Positions 55,126-64,000 of a DNA stretch of 64,000 nt are shown here, piece after piece. The DNA comes from Endomychus coccineus (lineage: Eukaryota > Arthropoda > Insecta > Coleoptera > Endomychidae): contig OY294068.1 of NCBI GenBank assembly GCA_958510875.1, positions 191,976,315 through 192,040,314 on the forward strand, in the 5' to 3' direction. The position numbers and the translations under genes were made by a program. The notes beneath the pieces were generated by a model, which saw only the letters and a list, made by a program, of their open reading frames with translations, searched no databases and was not told the origin of the DNA. The first letter of the stretch is position 1, and each line of letters opens with the position of its first letter.

Positions 55126-58100
55126 ATGAATTTGCTAGCACCACAACGTATTGTTTTGTTATATATTTTATGTGGGTGTGTAAAGCTGAGTTTTTCTGGA
55201 TTTACCACCACAAGTAAGTAATATGTTTCCTTATCATTGCCGATGAAACACTCATCAATGACATAAAGGAAGGGACACCTTAAGATATATGATATCCCAT
55301 CCTTTTACACATGGTTTTTCTCCTATTAAACCTAACATTATAAAACGCCATGATTAATACCTACTAACTTTTAAGCAAAGATGATCTGTATCATCTTTGG
55401 CTTTATGTTACGGTTTCGATAATTTAAAGATTTTACACATATTCAGAATAAAAGTTATAAATAAAATTTGTCTGATATCCTATTGAACGATCTACAAGTA
55501 GGTACTCCCTTGTTATATTTGTTTAATTAGCTATTCCGTTTCCAGTTTATCGTCTAATCCCTTGATTCCAATAACCATCTATCCTAAGATTCTCATTAAA
55601 GTTATATATTAGGTTACCTCTTTTGTAGTAACTTAGTAATTTGCAATATTTGTTTGAAGAATTTACTGTGTTAGCTATAATTACATTTATTTATTAAATT
55701 AGTGAAAATCTAACTTTTAATATTTGTTTTATTCAAGTTTAATAATGGATTTTTATCACGTAATGACTGATTCTATCCAATTTCTGCAAAATATAATACA
55801 TTTCCGCATCGCAGCTCTGAGCAATTCTACTGCCTGCCAAATAACTTCAGAGGTTTCTTTCTAATACAAAAAATTAAGGTGCTTTTAAGTTCACAATTTA
55901 TTTCTTTTTAAACATTGAACGATTCCATTAACGTGCTTATATATATTGTGTATATTGTTCAAGTTCAAACTTGAAAATTCAAATCACACCTTCCATTTTG
56001 CTTTTGTTTTGCTGTCTTGGCTTCCGCCCTTGGACCGCACTGCGTTAGTTTAGTATGTTTTATATATAAATTCTCTGAAAATAGGTTACACTAACACATA
56101 TATGCTTATTATTTTCATCTTTACGTATGTTTCGGTCTCACGACCATCATCAGAAGACGTTTATCAATGTCTAAAACGGGATTTCTTAACACTAATTGTA
56201 TCAAGCACAAAGCGTCCTTATCGACTTAATTTCAAGAGAAAATGTCCACCTCGCCGAAAAGAACAGAAACACGAGTAATCGAAATTATAACACATTAATG
56301 TTTTAAGAATATGAATATGTATCAAGGAACCACTGCCTAGCAATCTACGTATAATAATCGAAGTCATCTCATGCAATGTCTTTTGAATAAGACTGAAACC
56401 AAACTATAATCACCTCAAGTATCTACTTTCGAACCAGTGATGTTAAAGATTTATGAGGTAATAGGAATATTATTATTTTGTTGCGCATAAACCTACTAAC
56501 TGTGTTGGTAAATATTTTTCAAATTTGAAACCTTTAATACCTAAAGATAAACAAACCCAAACAATATATATAAATTAAATTGTTTAGATTACGATGGGAC
56601 AGGAATCTCTAAGCAATATTTATAAAAAAATAATGTATGGTCATAAGTATAGTACCAGAAACAAAAATCAAAAACGTGTGGCATTCGGGGACTGCCGCGG
56701 TGAAGCTATTGCGTAGCATTTTTTCTCAACTTATGCAATTATAATTATTTATTTATTTTTAATTTATGCAGTATTTTTTCTTTCTTTGATATTAATTCAA
56801 GTTTTTTCTTTGATATTAATTCAAGTTACACTTTTTCAGCGTGGTGACCGATAAGAAAACAAATTTTTTTCTTTCATTGAATAAATGAGTTGTTAAAAAT
56901 ATTTAAATTATCTTACACTACATGTAGGTTATTCAGGAATTTGTTATCATTGAAACTATAGGTTTATGGTAACTGAAATAAGAGACATAAGTTTGAGACT
57001 TGATATCCTCTAAATATCTGGAAAATACCCCATATTTTGTTGTGGATTCTTGTGGATCATTATTCATTTTCAAATTCATATTTTTCGGAAAGAAAAGTTG
57101 TCAACCGCTCTGATTTTTTATCAGCGAAGTTGATGTTGAAATCGCCAGCCAAGATAAGTGGAAATTTATTACCATTTGTACCAAGTATTTTCGAACCTTC
57201 TTCAGTGTACTCCAGTAAAGTGCGATGAATAAAATGCTCTACCTTTTCCAATTTTGGATTCGGAGAAATGTAAATTGCTACCATGACTATGTGTAGGCCA
57301 TTTCTAAGTTTGCATAAGCACGCACAAATATCTCCAAAAAATGAGCGCCTAACATTAACATCGCTAACGTGTGCAATATTTATTTCAATATTCGGAGTCA
57401 TAATATTAGTTACATTATTATTATTTTGGTAAATAGCTACCCCATCTCTTGGAACAGTATCTCGTTTGAATTGAACAACACAATTGAAATTAGGTATTTC
57501 AATCGGATTATCATGCGCCATGCAAGATTCGGTAAAAAGTAACACATTTGTTTGTCTCGTAACTGAATCTTGTAAATCGTATTTGTGACTATTTAGACTT
57601 TGGCAATTGAAAGTCATTATTGAAATGCCATTTCTATTACTAAGGAAATCTAAGACACTTTGAGCTGTCGTCTGAACACTATTTAAAGGCAGTCTTTTGA
57701 ATTCTTGCAACAAAGATGCAGTCGATGCAGCTTGCCTTCGATTATTATAAAACTTGAATGTAGAATTATCGTTTTTTGTCGTGAGATACAATTTTTCAAT
57801 ATTAGTCACCCGAGAGAGCGCAACATAAACGAGTTCCTGTTATTTTTCGTTACGGAATTTCTTGATTCGCTCGCCGCGCTCAAAGCCCGCGATAAAAGCT
57901 ATATGCAATATATGCAATAGCTTAATAGAAACAGGTACTCTCAGGTCTCTGCTACGCGCGTCTAGCGTATAAACTCTAACTGACGCGTAGCGAGCTCCTA
58001 GAGGCATATGTCAAAATGATTTCGTTCGTAGCTAATTACATAGGACGTCTGGAGTTCATGCAATTATGTTTTTAGATAATTGGAACCTTCTAATTTCGAT

Positions 58101-61100
58101 AGGCCTCGTGAAAATCCCTGAGTCTAAAGCGCTAGAGTGTTATAACATTCGTATAAAATAGCGAAATTTCTCACTTTTAGAAACTTCAAATTAATTAATT
58201 AATTTGACACATGTTAGGTGTTTAGGTCTTACATTATTTTTCGTTACGGAATTCTTGATTCGGTCGCCGCGCTCAAAGCCCGCGATAAAAGCTATATGCA
58301 ATAGCTTAAAACTTAGAAAATGTCACCTCCCTTGCTAAACTTTCTTTTGATTATAACCATCAATTCCATTACACAAATGTTAATATTTTAACCAAAGAAA
58401 CCAATTATTATAAAAGATACATCCTGGAGATGATTTACATAAAACTTATACATTGATACGCCTTTTGATGATGGTCGTGAGACCGAAACGTACGTAAAGA
58501 CGAAAATAATACGAATATGTGTTAGTGTGACCTATTTTCCGAGAATTTATATATAATTAATAACTGGGTCAAGAATCATTATTAATTAGTTGTGTGTTAT
58601 GTACGCCAGTGCTTAGGTGTCTAGAATGACACTGATTAGAGATGACACTGCATAGTAACTTAATTATCTACGCATTTCCAGAAATGAGTCCATTGCCCAT
58701 ATGGAATGCAACACATACTGATAAACTGCGACAGGATTTACTACTAAATTATGATAAGTTCTCAAGGCCAGCACAGCATTATAATGCAACTACAGTAAGA
58801 TTTGACCTCACGATTACCCATTTAGAATTGAACGAATTCAAATCTACATTGACAGTCTATGGTTGGCTACACCTGGTAAGTGAATAATACTAATTTATTT
58901 CAATCAATGTGAGTCTGAATCGATCATCCCAGCAAAATAAAAAATGATTTGAGCAAGAAACATTATGAAATCGTGTGTCTGGCATCTGATGCATATTGCA
59001 CAACAAATATACAAGACAAGAGACATACATCCTCATCCTCAATATAGGTAAATTTGAAACCAATAATCTATGATTTCAATAATGAAAAATACCCAATGTT
59101 TGGAGTCTTCTTTTGACTCTTGGCTTAAAGAAGAGCGGCAAGTTCTAAGCTAGGGTGTCGAAGGGTACACTGTGCTGCTTCTAAAGAAAACTCTGATCCC
59201 AAGAACTACCGGCCGATCACTTGTCTCAACACCTGCTTCAAGTTATTTACACGTATCTTGTATGCTAGGTTGTTGAGATCGATTGGTCCGGTGATTAATA
59301 ACATCAGCGAACAGCGTGGAGCAAAGAAAGGCATGGAGGGTTGCCGGGAGAACCTGGTGTTCTCTACAAGCGCAACATTTCCATGGCCTGGATTGACCAC
59401 CGCAATTCATTTGATTCAACATCACATGAACTATTATTAACTTGCTTCAATGCCTTGCGGCACCAACCCCACTAGTCAGATGCATAGAACATCTGTTGCC
59501 ACTCTGGAAGACTAGTTTTGCTATCACATCATGCACACGACTAGTCTTGACAGAATTAGTAACATTCCTTGAGTCTCCTCTTGTTCAACATCTCACTGCT
59601 GCCACTGTCCATTGCGTTTAGACTGATATTACTCTGGACCACCGAATGACCGGAGGCATCAGATCACCCAATTATTTTACAGGGATACTATGCTTGTCAT
59701 TTCAATCCTGTTTCACTTTTTGGAGTGGTGAAATAGACGGTCTATGAGCTGCATAGACTAGACAAAAACACCCGGAAAATGAAACATATCCATCAATTTG
59801 CATCCTAGGTCGTCTATTCTCCAAATTTATCTCCCACATCACCGGCGAGGTAGGGGCCTCCTCAGTCTGGAGGGTCTGCATGGAAGTGTGGTTCTTAGTA
59901 TACCTTGTACTTTTCTTAGGAGTTCAGACCCCCTCCTGTGCCTTGCCAAAAGTTACGAATTGGCCGCAGTGAGGGCATTTATCGTTAAGGCAGCACAAAA
60001 AGCTGCGAAAGAACTTGGTCTCGCAGCCGTCGAGAAGGCTAACTAGAGGGCAACCTCGAGTTTAAATCTTCTCTCCTGAAAGCCCAGATAAATACCGCTG
60101 AGCAAGATCTTATGCTCAGGCGGAATGTTGACAATTTCTATCGAAACGTCGAAACGCTCGGCTCGTCAACCAGACTGACCTAAGGTCAGCCGGGCTTACC
60201 CCCGAGACCGAGGAATTTACCGCAGCAGGCCAAAATGTCGTATTAGTGGATCTGATCATCGGTGTTTTGGGCGAAATTCGGTGTTCGCTGCGTTCGAACT
60301 TGAAGATCATTCCGGCCCGTAAGAACTCGGCGCAGATCTTGATAGACCGGATGCAGAAGCCTGTCATTGTGGGTTCAGTAAGGCTATTTAGGACACACGA
60401 TTTAGGAACCTGAAGCTACTTACCGACCGATGGGGGGGGGGGGGCGTAGTTAGGTGTACTAAGTCAACTCGATACTACTAATAACTTAGTTATTATTGTA
60501 GCAAAGAAACACCCTGTATATTTTTGCACTAATTGATCGAAAATCATTTTCTGCAAAAATCATCCATAATAATTAATATACGTATATATCTGATTTGAAT
60601 TGACAATTTATATTATATGTATTATTATATTAGTTTAATTGCCATCAGGTGAACTAACAAAATCATTGACATAAAGAACTAGGTATTGTCAACCCTACTT
60701 TCATGATAGCACAGAGTAATCAATTTAATGTAAGCTCATTATAAAGTAACTATGGTCTATGATCTATACTTTTTAGGATTATCTCTATGACGAGGAACCC
60801 AAAAATGTGCTTTTTTAATTTAAAAAAATATTAATTTCGGACACTTCTGTAGGATAAATTCAACTTCAGTTTTTTGTCATTCCGTTATGGACGTAATGTG
60901 GTGTATTTATCTTGATACTGAATTCAAAATAAAACATAAAATATGCAAAATGATATTATAAAATTATTTCAAAATGATGTTGAGTCGAATAGAATTAATA
61001 ATTATACTACATTATTGCAATTGCTCATGATTATTCTCTTCCGTCCCCGTCTTTTGAGATTTAGCCTTGGAAAATCTTTTGTTGTGACTTGTTTCATTTT

Positions 61101-63850
61101 AAAATTACAAGATTTGAGAATTACTTAATGAATGCTCATATTTAGATGTGGACGGACGAAAAATTAAAATGGAATACTGCAGACTATGGAGGGCTATCTG
61201 TTTTAAGAATGGCCGATCATGAAATTTGGCAGCCAGATATATTCGTATACAACAGGTAAGTTCCAAACGTACACTTCAATATGTAGTTATTTCAGGATTC
61301 AATATTTTATCCATCTTACAACTACATTATTTTCTATTACAATAAATATGCTTATAATAATCTGGTAAATTTGCATTTCACATCGTGATTTTGCTACTAT
61401 TGACCTATTTGGACGTTCTTGGTGTCAAAACCAGAAGACCCCATTTTGAACCCGCGCTTTTGTTATCCCTATTTGTTAATTAAGAATTAAGCCTCTAATT
61501 AATTGTTAATTTGAACCGATAATTAACTAATGTATTTTACGAGGCCGCTAATCACGATTCTGTCAGAATCAGAAAATTCCACATAATTGGCTGGAAAATT
61601 CCTACAAAAATCTGCAAATGTTGCATCACGAGCGTTAAAAAATGAACTCGGGGATTTTCGAGGTAGCTGATCACGAATCCGTTGCCTCGAGTGATTTTTT
61701 TCACAGTGATGCACCGTTTGCAGATTTTGCTTGTAATTTTCCATGAAAATGTCGAGTTTTGTCGAATTTTCCGATTCTGACAACGGATTCGTGATCAGAC
61801 CTCGAAAACTCCCCGAGTAACTATTTTCAGGCAATTTTCTTTCATATTATCTTGTCAAAATCAACAAGTAATTAGAGACTTAATTGTTAATTATCAAATA
61901 GGGATGACAAAAGTGCGGGTTCAAAATGGGGTCGTCTGGTTCGGGGTGCTTTCCCGAACATTTTGACACCAAGAACGTCCAAATCGGTCAATAGTAGCAA
62001 CAGGACTAAAGCAACATATAAATATAAGGCAACATTGAAATATGAAACAGTTCATGTGAAATTCAATAATTAATATTTTACCCGGTTCCAAATAAGTTTC
62101 TACGTCGTATAAGATCATCTTTGGATATTTATTTCGTAATTGCTTCGAATATTAGGACTAATTACGAATTTGATTCCACTTTTTAATTTCATTTTAGTGC
62201 CACAAGTGCAGCTGTAAGCCACTACGGAAATTCGCACTGTTTAACTTACCCAGATGGTGATATATTGTGGGTACCACCGACCCAATTTTCAGTACTTTGC
62301 AATTTGAACTTGAAATACTGGCCATTCGACCAGCAAGAATGCTTTTTGAAATTTGGATCTTGGACGTACAGTGGAGAAGAAATAAATTTACAAATACATG
62401 ATAACAAAACAGAACCAGATGTAAGTGAATATTTTTATTAAATTATATTATTTTATAGTTTCGTTGATTTTGCTTCGATTTTCATTTTTCACGAGTTAAG
62501 AAATGGAAAATGATTCTTTATTAATTTCAGGAAAAACTATTAATAGAAAGTACCGAGTGGGAGTTAGTTTCTACATCCATGGAAAGACATGATAGATATT
62601 ATTCATGTTGTTCAGAGGCTTATCCAGATATTATAGTTAACGTTACTATTGCCCGACGATCTCCTTCGTATAAAGCTATCATTGTTACACCTGCTTTTGG
62701 TAAGCCTTTTGATAATACGCTACCATTTTCAGAAAGGGAACTTATTCGTTACTTTGCGATGACTTTATGCTATACATTTTTACTTGACCTACCAACTATT
62801 GATTGAATATGTTATTTCAGCGATTATAGTATTGTCCCTATCGACTTTCTGGTTGCCTCCACAAGCGGGAGAAAAGATTGTCCTAAACGGATGTGCATCT
62901 GTGATAACATGTCTATTTTTATTATATTTTACCCAAAAAATTCCGGCAATGGGAACACACACCCCATTAATAGGTGAGATTTTTTTAAAAATATTTTCCT
63001 ATTTCACAAATGATCCGAAGAATTAAGTGGCCTTTTGACATATCAGCTGCAATATATTAGAGTCAAATATGTTGTATTTTACTCTTTCAACATATTTGAT
63101 TATAATGCATTTAACATTTGATGTTGCTTTTAGTAAGCTTCTACAGTAACGCTTTATACATGCTGAGTTTTTCCATGGTTGGTTCTGTTGTGGTCTTATG
63201 GTTATCTAGAACTCGTCATACTACATCTTTGCCATGGATAATCAAACGTCCACTGACCGGGACAATGGGAAAATGGCTGGGACTGAATGTGTTTATTCAA
63301 CAGGTAAGTGATGGAATTTGAAAATAAGACATAAATTACGAAATTTGCTTGTTTTTGTGAATCATTTGCAAAGACGATATAATCTGAGCTATAAAATAGT
63401 ACTCCTCAAGAATTTAAATAAAATGTTCAAATTAACCAATTTAATTTAGCGTTTAACTCATTAAACCTTTTGAGTATTCTTTTAATCAACTTTGCACATT
63501 TGATTTATTTATTGACGATCTATTTCATCAAATACACGATATCGACAATAAATTTTCATGTACTTTGACAGTATAAAACACAGTGAATGCATAACATTAA
63601 TGAATTAATGGATAATTTATGTTTTCAGTCGTCCATGTCTACCCACAGAGTAACCGTTGAAGAAATGCGTGATCATCCAGTAACCGACTTCGATGAAAAC
63701 AACAGTGGTGAAGATCACGATATAATAAAAAGTCCTATCAAATCGTCCGTGCAGCAAGATTGGATACTTGTAGCTGCTGCTATAGATCGGATATCATTTT
63801 GTTTTTATTCGTTGCTCTTTGCAATTTTAGCTATCACATATTCCTTGTGA
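55126..63850 (+). CDS. Divergent nicotinic acetylcholine receptor alpha-type subunit, eight exons (442 aa)
   Basis: Exons: 55126-55213, 58682-58875, 61146-61255, 62198-62420, 62531-62699, 62821-62973, 63134-63303, 63629-63850. All are GT-AG, all phases join, total 1329 bases. Exon 1 is a signal peptide (MNLLAPQRIVLLYILCGC). Further landmarks are loop A WQPDIFVYN (122-130), the Cys-loop C165-C179 with 13 residues between (NLNLKYWPFDQQE), loop B GSWTYS (184-189), and loop C YYSCC...Y with vicinal Cys231-Cys232, which marks an alpha-type subunit. The membrane core is atypical: M2 begins GEKIVLNGCASVITC (278-292), with Val289 where most subunits have the 9' leucine. The M3-M4 loop is short (about 60 residues) and M4 ends the protein at ITYSL. 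Length and divergence resemble Drosophila nAChR beta3 and other divergent insect subunits. An in-frame ATG at 58642 would give no signal peptide, so the spliced start is preferred. Confidence 0.9.
55990..56170 (-). mobile_element. Penelope-like element tail with hammerhead-like motif (minus strand)
   Basis: Read on the minus strand, the hammerhead-like motif (56153 to 56122) is followed by the same tail as at 4356-4435 and 58500-58590 (atgtgttagtgtaacctatt here). No coding part remains next to it in this orientation. Located in receptor intron 1. Confidence 0.65.
56122..56153 (-). ncRNA. Hammerhead-ribozyme-like motif, best-preserved copy
   Basis: On the minus strand: CTGATGA, T, GGTC-GTGA-GACC hairpin, GAAA, CATACGT, A. 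The flanks pair as stem I: CGTCTT before CTGATGA against AAGATG after the predicted cleavage site, six base pairs with one G-U. Stem III is only two pairs with an AUAC loop, as in the minimal hammerheads known from Penelope-like elements. The extra U before stem II is shared by all three copies. Activity is untested. Confidence 0.65.
56516..56680 (+). mobile_element. Penelope-like endonuclease fragment
   Basis: The DNA from taatacctaaagataaacaa through 'gattacgatggg' to 'ggtcataagtatagtacc' matches 3682-3815 of the first Penelope-like relic, with small deletions that break the frame. Located in receptor intron 1. Confidence 0.7.
56933..57838 (-). pseudogene. Helitron (Helentron-type) helicase end and endonuclease domain
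   Basis: The minus strand opens with 'QELVYVALSRVTNIEKLYL', motif VI of PIF1/Helitron helicases, here truncated upstream. An endonuclease-exonuclease-phosphatase domain follows: ISIMTFNCQSLNSH, 'LLFTESCMA', 'MVAIYISPNP' and 'LILAGDFNINFADKKSERL' (the GDFN metal-binding box). After a frameshift near 57065 it ends 'FSRYLEDIKSQTYVSYFSYH' then KPI, the family's usual finish, with about five residues missing before FSRYLE. Helicase plus C-terminal endonuclease is the layout of Helentrons (Helitron2). The Rep domain and most of the helicase are gone. It lies in receptor intron 1. Confidence 0.8.
57838..58312. repeat. CCGGG-family fragment (copy D) flanked by 75-bp direct repeats
   Basis: The phrase 'ttatttttcgttacggaatt' followed by 'cgccgcgctcaaagcccgcg' and 'ataaaagctatatgcaatag' occurs at 57840-57915 and again at 58232-58305. 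Between them, 57925-58210 is a partial copy of the CCGGG-ended element (cctatgtaattagct-type words and 'aaacttcaaattaattaatt'), without its terminal repeats. The direct repeat contains a small hairpin, AGCTAT-ATGCA-ATAGCT, at 58291-58307. Confidence 0.7.
58335..58590 (+). mobile_element. Penelope-like relic with hammerhead-like motif (copy 3)
   Basis: The segment 'gttaatattttaaccaaaga' to 'catcctggagatgattt' repeats the endonuclease end of the 3640-4440 relic. The hammerhead-like motif follows at 58465-58496, then the shared tail ('aatatgtgttagtgtgacct', 'gggtcaagaatcattattaa'). It ends about 90 bases before receptor exon 2. Confidence 0.75.
58465..58496 (+). ncRNA. Hammerhead-ribozyme-like motif (copy 3, first core base changed)
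   Basis: TTGATGA instead of CTGATGA, then T, GGTC-GTGA-GACC, GAAA, CGTACGT, A. Flanks CGCCTT and AAGACG pair at five of six positions, forming stem I. The C-to-T change at core position 3 should abolish cleavage in a hammerhead, so this copy is probably dead. Confidence 0.6.
59150..60420 (+). mobile_element. Non-LTR retrotransposon relic (R4/Dong-like RT)
   Basis: The plus strand from about 59190 reads 'DPKNYRPITCLNTCFKLFTR' and then 'ISEQRGAKKGMEGCRENLVF', the fingers region of R4/Dong-type reverse transcriptases. From 59790 a second piece reads 'LQIYLPHHRRGRGLLSLEGL', the post-RT 'GGRGL' region. The catalytic box is not found between them, so it is deleted or scrambled. A G run at about 60433 lies just after. 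Located in receptor intron 2. Confidence 0.65.
61391..62000. mobile_element. 610-bp long-TIR element in receptor intron 3
   Basis: Inverted ends begin TTGCTACTATTGACCTATTT (left) against TTGCTACTATTGACCGATTT (right, reversed). They continue through 'ggacgttcttggtgtcaaaa', 'gaccccattttgaacccgc' and 'tatccctatttg' for about 120 bases. The right arm has about 20 extra bases near 61945. The core (61530-61820) carries paired words ('cgattctgtcagaatc', 'tgatcacgaatccgttg') related to the repeat at 1-330. No coding. Confidence 0.75.
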
Positions 63851-63872
63851 GTAGGTCGATAAACTTACCATC

Positions 63873-63878
63873 AATAAA
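63873..63878 (+). promoter_or_regulatory. Polyadenylation signal of the receptor gene
   Basis: AATAAA 22 bases after the stop codon, partly overlapping a second possible AATAAA. A very short 3' untranslated region would result; later signals outside the window cannot be excluded. Confidence 0.5.
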
Positions 63879-64000
63879 TAAAGTATGACTAGTTTTCTTC
63901 TCTGAAATCCCTGCCTTCAATATTTATTTCGGTAAATCTTAGACCATTATGGTAACAACTATAAACCCATGCATATACTGTACGGTCCAACAAAAAAGAG

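Noticed and set aside
58642..58681. ATG at 58642 as the receptor start
   Set aside because: Gives no signal peptide, while an acceptor at 58681 joins in phase to a good signal-peptide exon at 55126.

Overview
The window is AT-rich animal nuclear DNA with split genes (GT-AG introns of about 40 bases to over 4 kb) and many transposon relics. The proteins and repeats point to an insect. A beetle is my best guess from the divergent nicotinic receptor, the mariner, Penelope and CCGGG-type repeats and a mitochondrial ND4 insert using the invertebrate code, but the sequence does not prove the order.

Four protein-coding genes can be reconstructed. (1) 5656-8244, plus strand: a single-exon gene for a secreted proline-rich then acidic protein of 862 residues, function unknown. 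(2) 12378-16992, minus strand: a six-exon mitochondrial 2-oxodicarboxylate carrier (SLC25A21 type), 299 residues, all splice phases closing. (3) 23306-53097, minus strand: a 16-exon pecanex orthologue, 2332 residues, covering nearly half of the window. (4) 55126-63850, plus strand: an eight-exon divergent nicotinic acetylcholine receptor alpha-type subunit, 442 residues. Pecanex and the receptor are head to head, about 2 kb apart. The genes show no shared pathway: Notch-related membrane protein, mitochondrial carrier, ion channel and secreted protein are independent neighbours.

The space between exons is mostly mobile-element debris. It includes Penelope-like fragments with GIY-YIG endonuclease coding and hammerhead-ribozyme-like motifs (3640-4440, 55990-56680, 58335-58590); two mariner families with internal deletions (10402-11660, 32371-33020, 18939-19753); at least four kinds of non-LTR retrotransposon relic; a Helitron (Helentron type) helicase-endonuclease end (56933-57838); a duplicated hAT fragment (49190-50315); an LTR-element protease fragment; several terminal-inverted-repeat or fold-back elements (13299-13922, 15120-15911, 20296-21592, 31098-31885, 22736-23150, 37642-37839, 37917-38090, 42950-43610, 61391-62000); and a tandemly amplified mitochondrial insert (28105-28845).

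The most noteworthy items are the hammerhead-like motifs linked to Penelope coding fragments, the unusual pore sequence of the receptor, the CCGGG-ended element present as inverted copies, and the hAT-like element with a nearly intact 8-base target duplication. All gene models rest on reading frame, splice consensus, phase agreement and remembered family sequence; no search was run.
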